DNA of 64,000 bases from Gammaproteobacteria bacterium (GTDB taxonomy: Bacteria; Pseudomonadota; Gammaproteobacteria; Pseudomonadales; Pseudohongiellaceae). The notes below the pieces were generated by a model that saw nothing but the letters and a program-made list of their open reading frames with translations, was not told where the DNA came from and searched no databases. Location of the stretch: NCBI GenBank assembly GCA_041395725.1, contig JAWKZW010000001.1:3162001-3226000 (forward strand), read 5' to 3'. Made by a program: the position numbers and the translations under genes. Below are positions 41,493-50,792 of the stretch, piece by piece (the stretch's first letter is position 1; each line of letters begins with the position of its first letter).

Positions 41493-42449
41493 ATGAGTAG
41501 GCGCGGTTTTGTATTCCTGACCGGTGGCGCGGTATTGTGCCTGTTGTTGCTGGTAGTGGTGAGTCCGGGTTCATTTAATACCGCCCATGCGCAGTCCCCC
41601 ACTGAGCAGCAGGAGCCAAGGTTCGCTTCCCAGGGAGCGCAGACCTGTCTGACCTGTCATAACAACCCCGCGGTGACATCGATCCTCGAGACCGGTCATG
41701 GTAACAGCAGCATTGCCGGTTCACCGTTCGCCAACCAGGCCTGTGAAAGCTGTCATGGGGCCAGTCCCGATCACGTCAGTGCTCTGCAGCCGCCAGCCGT
41801 GGTTTTTGAAGGCAGCGACAGGTTTCCTGCCAGTGATGCCGAAGTGCAGAACCAGATGTGCCTGAACTGTCACCAGGCGGGGGAAACCGTGCACTGGTCA
41901 GCGAGTGAGCACCAGGCCTCGGATCTGACTTGCGTCACCTGTCACACAATGCATGCCAGTCAGGCCACGGTGCTGAATGAGTTGAGCGACGAGGCACTTT
42001 GTCTGACCTGTCATCTGGAACAAAGGTCGCAGCTTAATCGGCGCAGCCACCACCCCGTAGCCGAAGGCCTGATGACCTGCAACGACTGCCATAACCCCCA
42101 CGGTTCGGCAGCCGCCGGGATGCTGTCCCGCAGCACCGTCAATGAGACGTGCACGACCTGCCATGCAGAAAAACGCGGGCCGTTTCTGTGGGAACATCAG
42201 CCAGTCACTGAGGACTGCACAAGCTGTCATAATCCCCACGGCTCGACGCAGGACAGAATGCTGTCGGTGCGACAGCCATTTCTTTGTCAGGGGTGCCATT
42301 CCGAGACGTTTCACCCCAGTTTTCTCTACAGCGGTGACGACATCAACCCTGCCTTCGCCGGGCAGTCCGTGGTGGGCTCGTCATGTACCAACTGTCATTC
42401 TGTTATCCATGGTTCCAACCATCCGTCCGGGGCGAGATTGACACGCTAA
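41493..42449 (+). CDS. Decahaem c-type cytochrome, MtrA/DmsE/PioA family
   Basis: Periplasmic electron carrier of 318 residues that plugs into an outer-membrane barrel. A signal peptide covers about 1-34. Ten CxxCH haem motifs can be counted in order: CLTCH, CESCH, CLNCH, CVTCH, CLTCH, CNDCH, CTTCH, CTSCH, CQGCH and CTNCH. The Cys-His-Asn-Pro-His-Gly repeats (CHNPHGS) are typical of the DmsE/MtrA family. AGGAGGAG lies before the ATG. The MtrB/PioB-like barrel gene follows 12 bases later. Together they should carry electrons across the outer membrane; direction and donor are unknown. Confidence 0.96.
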   Translation: MSRRGFVFLTGGAVLCLLLLVVVSPGSFNTAHAQSPTEQQEPRFASQGAQTCLTCHNNPAVTSILETGHGNSSIAGSPFANQACESCHGASPDHVSALQPPAVVFEGSDRFPASDAEVQNQMCLNCHQAGETVHWSASEHQASDLTCVTCHTMHASQATVLNELSDEALCLTCHLEQRSQLNRRSHHPVAEGLMTCNDCHNPHGSAAAGMLSRSTVNETCTTCHAEKRGPFLWEHQPVTEDCTSCHNPHGSTQDRMLSVRQPFLCQGCHSETFHPSFLYSGDDINPAFAGQSVVGSSCTNCHSVIHGSNHPSGARLTR

Positions 42450-42461
42450 GGGGGCGCCGGC

Positions 42462-44675
42462 ATGCACAGGATTCGATACAACAATCTTCTCATCGGTGGT
42501 CTGCTGGGCGCTGCCGCGGCAACAACAACCGCGCAAACCGGCACTGTCCAGCTTGGTGCCGGTTTCAGCAGTGAAGATTCCTACCGGTTTGGTCAGTATT
42601 CCGGCATTACCAGTCGCGGCGGCTTCGGCATTGGAGGCTTCAGCCTGACCGGTGTGCCGGATCCGGAAAGTGCCGATTACTGGCGGGTATCGGGCCAGGA
42701 CCTGGGGCTGGAGACCGGTTCGCTGTCCGCCGCCTACGGGCAGAGAGGCAGCTACTCACTGTTTCTGGATGTTGAGCAATTACCCCGCTACCGTTTCAAC
42801 GACGGGCGGACCCCGTTCATTGGCAGTGGCACATCCACCCAGACCTTGCCGTTGAACTGGGAAGGCGCAGGCACGACGTCCGGATTCGCAGTTCTCGAGG
42901 ACAACCTCAGGCAGGTCAATATCGATACCCGGCGGGAGCGTTACACTGGCGGATTTGAGTGGCAGTTCAGTCGAGGCTGGCAGCTGATGAGTGAGTTCCG
43001 TCACGAGACCAAACAGGGCAACGAAACGCTCGGTGCCATTTTCGGTTCCACCGGTGGCAACCCCCGCGGGTCAGTAGTCGCCAGGCCAGTGGACTACCAG
43101 ACCGATGAGGTGACCCTGGGGCTGAGCTTCGCCAGTCAGGGCAGTCAGATCAATCTCAGCTACAGTGCCATGCTGTTCAGTAATCGGGACAAAGCGCTGC
43201 GGTTTGCCAATCCGTTCAACAATGAAGAATGGGCAGCGGCTGCAAACTTTGAAGCGGGCGCTGTTGGGGAAATTGCGCTGGAGCCGGATAACAAATCTCA
43301 CCAGCTGGCGCTGTCCGGAGTCCATTCCCTGGGAGCCTCGACGCGGCTAAGCGGCAGCCTGGTGGCTACGCGCCTGGAACAGGATGACAGCTTCCTGCCT
43401 TACAGCAATGTCCTGGAGTCCAACTACCCATTGCCACGACAGAATCTGGACGGCCGGGTGGACAGTCTGAACGGCAGCCTCAGTTTTTCAGCCCGACTCG
43501 GCCGCCAGACCAATCTGAGGCTGCGCTATAACTACAGGGAGCGGGATAATCGTTCGCCCCGCGACAACTACCAGCGTATTGCCGGTGATGCCGAGCCCCA
43601 ACATCCCCTGGTCAGCGAAAGTACGCGAGTGAATCGGATTTATGATCTCGAGCGACATCGCTACAGTGCAGATATCACCTATCGCCTCGGTGGCGGCAAC
43701 CGGCTGTCAGGTGGTCTGGAGTGGGAGAACACCGACCGAAGTATGGTGGATGTTGCGACCACTGACGAAACCAGTGCTTATCTGAAACTGGATTTCACCC
43801 CGTCGTCAATAAGCAGCGGGTGGCTGAAAGTCAGCCGCGCCGAGCGGGACGCCTCCAGCTACGACAGCACGGTACCTTTTGTGACGGGGCATAATCCGGA
43901 CTACGTGGCTACTCTGGTTGGCGACCAGCTGTTTGAGAACGATCCTTTTCTGCGCCGTTACCATTTGACGGACCGGGACCGAGACGAAGTCAGCGGCAGT
44001 CTGAGTTTTTACCCTTCCGAACTGATCGGTATCAGTTTTCTGGGCAAGTTGTCTGAAAACCGGTTTCCGGATACGCTGGTGGGAATCTCGGAATCCGAAA
44101 ACGGCAACTTTGCTGCCGACCTGTCTGTGACACCCCAGGCAGGCTGGACTGCCTCCGTTTATTACAATTTTGATCAGTTTTACAATACCAACCGGGGTTA
44201 TACCCGCCTGGGCTTCCCATTCAATACGCCGTTCTTCCCGCAATCGGTTCGGAACCCGGAATTGAACTGGCAGGTGAAAACCCGGGACAGGGTTCACAGC
44301 CTTGGTGGCGGGGTCGACTGGGAGATGTTGCAGGGCCGTTTGAAGTTGTCCCTCGACGCCTCATACACGGATGCAGAGACTCAAACCAGCCCGGACAGTG
44401 GTAACGGATTTCTGCCGATTCCCGGCGTTACTGCGGACCAGCCCTTTCCCGATGTGACCACTGAAATAGCCAGTTTCTCGGTGCGTGGGGATTATCAGTT
44501 GCAGGCGGGCAGAGAACTGTCGGTACGCTATTACTACGAAGACTTCAATTCAGCCGACTGGGCACTGGATGACATCAGGGTTGACTCGGTGGCAAATGTC
44601 CTGTTGCCGGGCACCCAGAGTTTTAATTACTCAGGCCACCTGGTCGTCGTATCGCTGCTGATTGATTTGAACTGA
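42462..44675 (+). CDS. MtrB/PioB family outer-membrane beta-barrel protein
   Basis: 737 residues with a signal peptide (ending about ATTTAQT) and a long series of alternating beta strands with short turns, as expected for the large barrel that sheathes MtrA-type cytochromes. Recognisable strands include GTVQLGAGFSSEDSYRFGQY at the start and YSGHLVVVSLLIDLN at the end. The N-terminal CxxC of Shewanella MtrB is absent, as in several PioB-like relatives. It follows the decahaem gene by 12 bases, and no surface cytochrome (MtrC/OmcA) gene follows. A possible hairpin terminator lies 84 bases downstream. Confidence 0.92.
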   Translation: MHRIRYNNLLIGGLLGAAAATTTAQTGTVQLGAGFSSEDSYRFGQYSGITSRGGFGIGGFSLTGVPDPESADYWRVSGQDLGLETGSLSAAYGQRGSYSLFLDVEQLPRYRFNDGRTPFIGSGTSTQTLPLNWEGAGTTSGFAVLEDNLRQVNIDTRRERYTGGFEWQFSRGWQLMSEFRHETKQGNETLGAIFGSTGGNPRGSVVARPVDYQTDEVTLGLSFASQGSQINLSYSAMLFSNRDKALRFANPFNNEEWAAAANFEAGAVGEIALEPDNKSHQLALSGVHSLGASTRLSGSLVATRLEQDDSFLPYSNVLESNYPLPRQNLDGRVDSLNGSLSFSARLGRQTNLRLRYNYRERDNRSPRDNYQRIAGDAEPQHPLVSESTRVNRIYDLERHRYSADITYRLGGGNRLSGGLEWENTDRSMVDVATTDETSAYLKLDFTPSSISSGWLKVSRAERDASSYDSTVPFVTGHNPDYVATLVGDQLFENDPFLRRYHLTDRDRDEVSGSLSFYPSELIGISFLGKLSENRFPDTLVGISESENGNFAADLSVTPQAGWTASVYYNFDQFYNTNRGYTRLGFPFNTPFFPQSVRNPELNWQVKTRDRVHSLGGGVDWEMLQGRLKLSLDASYTDAETQTSPDSGNGFLPIPGVTADQPFPDVTTEIASFSVRGDYQLQAGRELSVRYYYEDFNSADWALDDIRVDSVANVLLPGTQSFNYSGHLVVVSLLIDLN

Positions 44676-44758
44676 CACCTGCGGTTCTTTTTTGACCCAG
44701 GCGGGATTCAGCGAAGGGGTCGGTCAGCGGGGTTGGCTGTCGTCCCCGCGTCCCGCTG

Positions 44759-44778
44759 CTGCCGGCCTGTGCCGGCAG
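44759..44778 (+). terminator. Possible terminator after the MtrB/PioB gene
   Basis: CTGCCGGC-CTGT-GCCGGCAG, an 8-bp perfect GC-rich stem followed by TGTATTCTTC. It lies between convergent genes. Confidence 0.6.
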
Positions 44779-44928
44779 TGTATTCTTCGACGACCGGCTG
44801 GTTCTGTTACAGTGCCCTGACAGGCTGACGCAGGCCGGCGGGTGCGCCTGAAGTCCTGAGTATCCGAGCTGCTAAGCAGGGTTTTCCTGAATCTGGGCCG
44901 GACCTCTGCGGTATCTGGCCCTGTCCTT

Positions 44929-46017
44929 TCAGGTTCTGGAACGCTCGAACTCTGCCATGAAATCGACCAGTGCCTGGCAGCCCTCAACGGGCATGGCGTT
45001 GTAGATCGACGCACGGGCGCCGCCGACCGCGCGATGGCCTTTCAGGGCGTACAGGCCGTTTTTCAGTGCTTCGTCCAGAAAATCATCCAGTAGACTTTCA
45101 TCGCTCAGATTGAACGTGACATTCATGATGGAGCGATGGTCAGGGTGAGCTGTACCGTAGTAGAAGTCGCTGGCGTCAATTGCATCATAAATCAATCCGG
45201 CTTTGGCTTCGTTGCGCACTTCCATGGCGCTCACACCACCTTCTCCTTTCAGCCATTCCAGTACCAGTGAGGTCATGTAGATGGCGAAGGTATTAGTCGT
45301 ATTGGTGAGTGAGTGGTTGTCGGCATACACCTTGTAATCCAGCAAGGATGGGGTGAACGGCAATGCATGCCCCAGCAGATCTTCGCGGATGATAACCACT
45401 GCCAGGCCGGCTGGGCCGAGATTCTTCTGCAGGCCGGCGAATATCACACCAAACTTGGAAATATCCAGTTGCCGGGACAGAAATTCGGAGGTCATGTCCG
45501 CAACTAAAGGAATGTCACCGGTATCGGGGAATGTCTGCCAGCGGGTCCCGTACAGAGTGTTGTTGCTGGTGATGTAGGCATAGGAGTTGTCAGATTCAAG
45601 CGATGCTGGATCGAAGTCAGGAATGCGATCAAAATTACTTGCCTCACTGGAAGCGCCGCTGAGTGCTGTGCCGTATCGGGCCGCCTCTTTTCTGGCTTTG
45701 ACTGCCCAGGTGCCCGTTTCTATGTAAGTGGCCTTCATGGCTTCTTTTCTGGCCATCAGGTTCAGGGGGACGGCAGAAAACTGCATTTGCGCACCGCCGT
45801 GCACGTAAAGAATCCTGTAGTTTGAAGGGATGCCGGCCAATTCGGTCAGCAGGCTGTCACAGGTGTCCAGTATGGCATCAAACTCCTTTGACCGATGGCT
45901 GATCTCGATCAGTCCCGCGCCCAGGTTTTTGTAGTTCAGAAATTCAGCCTGTGCCTTTTCCATGACGGGAACAGGTAGCATGGCGGGTCCGGCGCCAAAA
46001 TTGTAAATGCGAGTCAT
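44929..46017 (-). CDS. serC: Phosphoserine aminotransferase
   Basis: PLP enzyme that converts 3-phosphohydroxypyruvate to phosphoserine and also works in pyridoxine synthesis. 362 residues; family motifs RIYNFGAGPAMLP, GLIEISHRSKEF, and the PLP-lysine region GVIFAGLQKNLGPAGL are clear; HRAVGGARASIYNAMP closes the active site. It lies 49 bases downstream of serA on the same strand, so the first two serine-pathway steps are co-transcribed. Confidence 0.97.
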   Translation of the reverse strand: MTRIYNFGAGPAMLPVPVMEKAQAEFLNYKNLGAGLIEISHRSKEFDAILDTCDSLLTELAGIPSNYRILYVHGGAQMQFSAVPLNLMARKEAMKATYIETGTWAVKARKEAARYGTALSGASSEASNFDRIPDFDPASLESDNSYAYITSNNTLYGTRWQTFPDTGDIPLVADMTSEFLSRQLDISKFGVIFAGLQKNLGPAGLAVVIIREDLLGHALPFTPSLLDYKVYADNHSLTNTTNTFAIYMTSLVLEWLKGEGGVSAMEVRNEAKAGLIYDAIDASDFYYGTAHPDHRSIMNVTFNLSDESLLDDFLDEALKNGLYALKGHRAVGGARASIYNAMPVEGCQALVDFMAEFERSRT

Positions 46018-46066
46018 GATGTGATTCCTGTAGAAAAAATCTTGAATAAGGTTGCGGCGTTCTGGG

Positions 46067-47248
46067 TTACAGCAGGGTCACCTTGATAACATCTTCAATT
46101 GCGGCGATGGCATTCAGGGCGTCGGCAGAAGGTTCCGATTCCATGTCAATCAAATTGTAGGCAATGTCACCCCGGCTCTTGTTCAGCATATCGATGACGT
46201 TGATATTCTGATCTGCGAGCACGGCAGTAATCTGGCCGAGCATTTTTGGAACGTTTCTGTTGGTAATCGCCAGGCGGGTCCCTTTGATGGCTGCCGGTGA
46301 ACGATCCAGTGACAGAGCCGGGAAGTTGACCGAATTGCGAATATTGCCGTTCTCCAGAAACTCCATGAGCTGGTCGGCAGCCATCACGGCGCAGTTTTCC
46401 TCCGCCTCCCGAGTGCTGGCGCCGATATGCGGCATGGAAATAACGTTTTCTCTGCCGATGAGTTCGGGGCGTGGGAAATCACTGATGTACCTTGCCAGCT
46501 GACCACTTTCCAGAGCGGCCAGCAGGGCGCCGGTATCGACAATCTCGTCACGGGAAAAATTCAGCAGGCAGGTGCCGGGCCGCATGGCAGCAAACATGTC
46601 CGTGTTGATCAGTCCGCGGGTTGAATCCAGGACCGGAAGATGCAGGCTGATAAAATCAGAGCTGCCGATCAGCGCCGAGACATTTTCGAATCTCTGAACC
46701 TGACTCGGCAAGCGCCAGGCTGCTTCCACAGACAGCGCAGGGTCGTAACCCTGAACTTTCATGCCCAGGCTGATAGCCATTTCCGCCACCATCGAGCCGA
46801 TTGCGCCCAGCCCTATGACACCCAGGGTCTTGCCGGCGATTTCGTTGCCTTTAAAGCGCTTTTTCTCGGCTTCGAGTAATTTTGACATGGCCTGATAGTC
46901 GTCCATGCCGGTCAGGGAGTTGACGAACTCGATTCCCGGCAGGATACCCCTGGAACCCAGTAGCAGCCCACACAACACCAGTTCTTTTACCGCGTTGGCG
47001 TTAGCGCCCGGAGTGTTGAATACCACCACGCCGGCAATAGAGCATTCGTTGACCGGGACATTGTTGACCCCGGCGCCCGCTCTGGCCACCGCTTTCAGGC
47101 TCGGCGTGATAATATCGGCACTGAGTTTTTCACTGCGCAGAAGTATGGCATCGGCAGCTTCATTTTGCGGAGAAACCGAGTAGGTGTCTGTTTTAAAGCG
47201 ACTCAGGCCTTTATCAGAGATAGCGTTGTAAGTACGGATTTTAAACAT
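46067..47248 (-). CDS. serA: D-3-phosphoglycerate dehydrogenase
   Basis: First enzyme of serine synthesis, NAD-dependent. 393 residues: the substrate domain is split around the Rossmann domain (LGVIGLGAIGSMVAEMA), with catalytic Arg/Glu/His in NFSRDEIVDTGAL and SMPHIGASTREAEEN. The C-terminal 70 residues form an ACT domain (PKMLGQITAVLADQNINVIDM), which usually binds serine for feedback inhibition. Shorter than the 410-residue E. coli enzyme; it begins FKIRTYNAISDKGL. Divergent from an LACTB2-like gene. Confidence 0.96.
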   Translation of the reverse strand: MFKIRTYNAISDKGLSRFKTDTYSVSPQNEAADAILLRSEKLSADIITPSLKAVARAGAGVNNVPVNECSIAGVVVFNTPGANANAVKELVLCGLLLGSRGILPGIEFVNSLTGMDDYQAMSKLLEAEKKRFKGNEIAGKTLGVIGLGAIGSMVAEMAISLGMKVQGYDPALSVEAAWRLPSQVQRFENVSALIGSSDFISLHLPVLDSTRGLINTDMFAAMRPGTCLLNFSRDEIVDTGALLAALESGQLARYISDFPRPELIGRENVISMPHIGASTREAEENCAVMAADQLMEFLENGNIRNSVNFPALSLDRSPAAIKGTRLAITNRNVPKMLGQITAVLADQNINVIDMLNKSRGDIAYNLIDMESEPSADALNAIAAIEDVIKVTLL

Positions 47249-47302
47249 TGCACACGTCCGGGCGTTGACAGGTAAGTTTCAGTTGGACATCAGGGTGAGC
47301 AG

Positions 47303-47319
47303 GGTTGCCGTCGGCAACC
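47303..47319. promoter_or_regulatory. Small hairpin in the serA leader region
   Basis: GGTTGCC-GTC-GGCAACC in the divergent interval between serA and the MBL-fold gene. On the plus strand TTTTTT follows 8 bases later, so it could attenuate transcription. Weakly supported. Confidence 0.35.
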
Positions 47320-47420
47320 GGGGTCCATTTTTTAGGGCGGCATTTATAACGCGAAACGGCGCTAAAAACCAGTCGAATTTCGGATTCCGGCTGTACTTGC
47401 CGCAAGGGAGAATAAATACC

Positions 47421-48266
47421 ATGGCTGAATTCAGAGTGGGTGAGCCGGTCGTTGTTGCTGGTGAATCGGTCAGCGTAGTCAGGTTGCTGGCGCCCAATGC
47501 AGGGCCGATGACAGGGCCTGGTACCAACTCCTATCTGATTGGTAAACACGAGCTGGCTCTGGTGGATCCCGGGCCTGCCGATGAAGGCCATGTAAGCAGT
47601 ATTCTGAAGGCCATCGGCGGGCGACCGCTGCGCTGGATACTGATCACCCACACCCATGCCGATCATTCCCCTGCCGCAAGCGGCATTGCCCGGGCCACGG
47701 GTGCCGAGCTGGTTGGGCTGGCGGCACCGGAGTCCGGTCACCATGACCTCAGTTTTCAACCTGGCAGGGTTTTCCGGCATGGCGAAACACTGTCCTGCGA
47801 TGAATTCAGTATCGAGTTGATCCATACGCCCGGGCATGTTTCCAACCACCTTTGCTATCTGCTGCTGGAAGAGAACCTGTTGTTCACCGGTGACCATATT
47901 CTGCAGGGCACCACGTCGGTTATTCTGCCGCCGGACGGTAATATGTCCGATTACATGGATTCGCTGCGGCGCTTACGATCCCGCCAGTTGGCGTATCTGG
48001 CGCCGGGTCACGGTGAGGTGATAGGTGATCCGCCCGCTGCCATCGATGCACTGATCGCGCATCGCAACGGGCGAGAGGATAAAATTATCCAGGCCCTGGC
48101 CCTGCTGGGCGAGGCAGACCTGGAAACGTTGACGCCACAGGTCTATTTCGATGTGCCTCCCCAGATACTGCCCATGGCGCGTCTGACCCTGGAGGCGCAC
48201 CTGATAAAACTGCAGCAGGAATCCCGCGTGCTGGAAACGCCATCCGGCTGGAAGTTAGTGCAATGA
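47421..48266 (+). CDS. LACTB2-like MBL-fold hydrolase
   Basis: 281 residues, cytoplasmic. The metal site is complete: THTHADHSPAA, HTPGHVSNH, TGDHILQG and APGHGEV. The C-terminal winged-helix segment (MARLTLEAHLIKLQQESRV) is characteristic of the LACTB2/HcbP-like group, some of which are nucleases or thioesterases. The ATG at 47421 with AGGGAG upstream is preferred over the longer open frame from 47265. Its stop overlaps the GIY-YIG gene start (ATGA). Confidence 0.9.
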   Translation: MAEFRVGEPVVVAGESVSVVRLLAPNAGPMTGPGTNSYLIGKHELALVDPGPADEGHVSSILKAIGGRPLRWILITHTHADHSPAASGIARATGAELVGLAAPESGHHDLSFQPGRVFRHGETLSCDEFSIELIHTPGHVSNHLCYLLLEENLLFTGDHILQGTTSVILPPDGNMSDYMDSLRRLRSRQLAYLAPGHGEVIGDPPAAIDALIAHRNGREDKIIQALALLGEADLETLTPQVYFDVPPQILPMARLTLEAHLIKLQQESRVLETPSGWKLVQ

Positions 48267-48589
48267 CCGGGATATCTGACAGTCCGGTGCGTGGTTCCGG
48301 CTGGATGCTCTACCTGATCAGAACCGCAGACGACAGGCTCTATACCGGCATTACCACTGATCTGGATCGACGGCTCACGGAACATCGCGCCGGCGGAAGA
48401 CGCGGCGCCAAGGCGCTGCGGGGGCGGGCCCCTCTGCAATTGGTGTTCAGTTGCGAATTTGTCGATCGCAGTCAGGCCTCAGCGGCCGAGTACCGCGTCA
48501 AGCAGTTGAGTCGGATTATGAAAGAACGCCTGGTTACGGGCGATATAACTATTCAGTCGCTTTTACAAGCCGGGGGAGTCCAGAAGTGA
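48263..48589 (+). CDS. GIY-YIG nuclease-domain protein, UPF0213 type
   Basis: 108 residues carrying a compact GIY-YIG domain: MLYLIRTADDRLYTGITTDLDRRLTEH, then GAKALRG and AAEYRVKQLSR with the catalytic Arg and Glu. Stand-alone members of this group are widespread and their substrates are not well known; a DNA repair or nucleic-acid role is suspected. ATGA overlap with the gene upstream and GTGA overlap with the one downstream show translational coupling. Confidence 0.92.
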   Translation: MTGISDSPVRGSGWMLYLIRTADDRLYTGITTDLDRRLTEHRAGGRRGAKALRGRAPLQLVFSCEFVDRSQASAAEYRVKQLSRIMKERLVTGDITIQSLLQAGGVQK

Positions 48590-48813
48590 CCGGGCAACGT
48601 TTCTATTACAATGTGTTCGGGATGACCATGGGAATCGAACGCAAGTCGGGGCATTGGCTGCTTTTCAGGATCTCTGAAGAGGGCAAGTCCAGTCGCGTGA
48701 CCGATGTCGGTATTCCGGCCGAGCTGACAGAGAATGAATTGGCGACTTTTCTGGATGATTTGTATCACGAGTATGCTCGTCCGGGCAGCGACACAGTCAT
48801 CAGGTTGCGTTGA
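48586..48813 (+). CDS. Small conserved hypothetical protein
   Basis: 75 residues from a GTG that overlaps the previous stop codon and is preceded by GGGGGAG. The sequence has an N-terminal FYYNVFG and a pattern of alternating strands ending in a short helix (ENELATFLDDLYHEYA). I recognise no named family. Position at the end of a coupled three-gene set supports it being real. Confidence 0.7.
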   Translation: MTGQRFYYNVFGMTMGIERKSGHWLLFRISEEGKSSRVTDVGIPAELTENELATFLDDLYHEYARPGSDTVIRLR

Positions 48814-48849
48814 ACAAAGTACGAGCCCCAACGTTTCACGGATAGGGTA

Positions 48850-49347
48850 ATGAAAAAAATAGAGAACTGGGTAAACATCGCGGCCAGTATCGGAGTGATA
48901 CTGGGCATTCTGTTCCTGGGCCTCGAAATCAGGCAGAACACGGAAATGATGCACTCCCAGGCCCGGGATGCGATTACCGACAAGCAGATGATGTTTTCCG
49001 AGTGGGTAACTACCGAGCCGGAGATGGCGGTCGCCATTGTCGCTGCGGGGGATGGACTGCAGAATATGAGCCCGGAACATCGCGTGATGTATGTTTATTT
49101 CCTGGCCGGTGTCTGGCGCGAATGGGAAAACTCCTATTACCAGTATCAGCGCGGGCTGTTTGACCTCGAAGAATTCGAGCCCCGCATGCTGCGCTGGCGT
49201 TCCCAGATGGAAGCTGCGGCAGCTCGCGCGCAATGGTCGGTTACGCGGATGTGGTACGCACCGCGTTTTCGCGCCGTTGTCGATGCCTACGTGGCGGAAA
49301 TCGAGGCAGGATTGCGTCAGACTGAAACCGGCCGCGTTCAACCTTGA
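48850..49347 (+). CDS. Single-pass membrane protein, function unknown
   Basis: 165 residues. An N-terminal membrane helix (about 7-26; WVNIAASIGVILGILFLGLEI) is followed by a helical, aromatic-rich soluble part with YFLAGVWREWENSYYQY. Proteins of this layout recur in marine gammaproteobacteria without known function. It lies 36 bases after the small gene and just before the YbgA-like gene. Confidence 0.72.
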   Translation: MKKIENWVNIAASIGVILGILFLGLEIRQNTEMMHSQARDAITDKQMMFSEWVTTEPEMAVAIVAAGDGLQNMSPEHRVMYVYFLAGVWREWENSYYQYQRGLFDLEEFEPRMLRWRSQMEAAAARAQWSVTRMWYAPRFRAVVDAYVAEIEAGLRQTETGRVQP

Positions 49348-49364
49348 AGAATTCGGGGAGCACT

Positions 49365-50318
49365 ATGCCAGTGAAAATTCCTGTTGGGATAAGCAGTTGC
49401 CTGCTGGGAGAAAATGTCCGCTTCGATGGCGGGCACAAACAGCATTCCTACGTCCAGAAGACGCTTGGGGAGTACTTCGAGTTTCGAACGTTCTGTCCCG
49501 AAGTGGCGATAGGCCTGGGTATTCCCAGGCGCCCCATTCGCCTGATCAGGAAAGCCGGCAGCGATGAGATCCGCTGTGTTTCCACGGTGGATGAAAGCAA
49601 GGACTATACTGACGCGCTGGTCGATGCCGCCGAACAGCAGGCCCACTGGCATCGGGACCTGTGTGGCTATATTCTCAAACGCGCATCCCCCAGCTGCGGT
49701 ATGGAGCGGGTCAAGGTCTACAGCGAGCAGGGCATGCCTTTTAACGACGGTGCCGGTATCTACGCGGCTACCCTGATGAAAAATTTTCCCGAACTGCCCG
49801 TGGAGGAGGAGGGGCGGCTGGGCGATTCCCGGCTGCGGGAGAACTTCATTCAGCGTGTTTATGTCATGTGGCGCTGGAAAGAGCTGCTGGAGTCCGGTGT
49901 GACTGTCGGCAGGCTGGTGGACTTTCATGCCCGTCATAAGTTGATTATCATGAGCCATGATCAGCAGGACTATCGGGCACTGGGCAAGCTGGTGGCCGGT
50001 ATACGCAAGGAAAATCTGTCAGAGCAGCTGCCGGCTTACCTGCACGGGTTGATGGCAGCTCTCAAGAAAATCGCCTCGTTAGGCAACCATGTCAATGTGC
50101 TGCAGCACATTCAGGGTTACCTGAAGCAGAACCTGGACCGGGATGACAAGCAGGAGCTGGTGCAGTGCATTGAGGATTACAGGAACGGTGTGGTGCCGCT
50201 GATAGTTCCTATCACCTTGTTAAACCATCACTTTCGCAGAAACCCCAATGAGTACATCGAACGGTCCTGGTACATGAAGCCCTATCCTTCCGAGCTGAGT
50301 CTGACCAACCAGATCTGA
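49365..50318 (+). CDS. YbgA-like protein, DUF523 plus DUF1722
   Basis: 317 residues in two domains: DUF523 (about 1-150; GISSCLLGENVRFDGGHK with conserved cysteines, CGYILKRASPSCGM) and DUF1722 (about 180-310; FHARHKLIIMSHDQQDYRALGKLVAG). E. coli YbgA contains the second domain. The cysteines could bind a metal or cluster. Function unknown; in many genomes it neighbours photolyase genes, but not here. The ATG at 49365 with GGGGAG upstream is chosen over a TTG at 49344. Confidence 0.93.
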   Translation: MPVKIPVGISSCLLGENVRFDGGHKQHSYVQKTLGEYFEFRTFCPEVAIGLGIPRRPIRLIRKAGSDEIRCVSTVDESKDYTDALVDAAEQQAHWHRDLCGYILKRASPSCGMERVKVYSEQGMPFNDGAGIYAATLMKNFPELPVEEEGRLGDSRLRENFIQRVYVMWRWKELLESGVTVGRLVDFHARHKLIIMSHDQQDYRALGKLVAGIRKENLSEQLPAYLHGLMAALKKIASLGNHVNVLQHIQGYLKQNLDRDDKQELVQCIEDYRNGVVPLIVPITLLNHHFRRNPNEYIERSWYMKPYPSELSLTNQI

Positions 50319-50351
50319 TGCGCGGAACTGACGCAACAGCAATCACCGCCC

Positions 50352-50756
50352 ATGCTTAACTTGCTTGGTATAGATCATATTGTCCTGCGGACCACCCGGA
50401 CCCGGGCCATGCTGGATTTTTACCAGGGGCTGCTGGGTTGTCGGCTGGAGCGCGAGTTGCCAGCCGAAGTCGGCCTGCTGCAGCTGCGCGCCGGGAATTC
50501 ACTGATTGACATCGTGCCGCTGAATAGCGAACTGGGGCGCCTGGGTGGCGGTCCGCCCAGTCAGGATGGTCGAAACATGGAACACTTTTGTCTGACCGTG
50601 GGGGAGATGACCGAACAGCAGTTGCTGGATTATCTGCACGACAACGGTATCGCCACCAGCGAATCGTCGGTCCGTTATGGCGCCAGCGGTTTCAGCAAAT
50701 CGGTGTACATCAACGATCCGGAAGGCAACGTGGTGGAACTTAAGCTGCAACCCTGA
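50352..50756 (+). CDS. VOC-superfamily (glyoxalase/dioxygenase-like) protein
   Basis: 134-residue protein with the paired beta-alpha-beta-beta-beta modules of the vicinal oxygen chelate fold: LLGIDHIVLRTTRTRAMLDFY at the start, HFCLTV in the middle and YINDPEGNVVELK at the end. These place His, His and Glu at the metal-binding positions. Substrate unknown. Follows the YbgA-like gene by 33 bases. Confidence 0.9.
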   Translation: MLNLLGIDHIVLRTTRTRAMLDFYQGLLGCRLERELPAEVGLLQLRAGNSLIDIVPLNSELGRLGGGPPSQDGRNMEHFCLTVGEMTEQQLLDYLHDNGIATSESSVRYGASGFSKSVYINDPEGNVVELKLQP

Positions 50757-50792
50757 GCCGGTCCAGGCCTGGCCGCCGGGCAGGCTGCCCGC

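Noticed and set aside
47241..47897. 218-codon minus-strand frame opposite the LACTB2-like gene
   Set aside because: It is antisense to a well-supported enzyme with complete metal-binding motifs and has no recognisable features.
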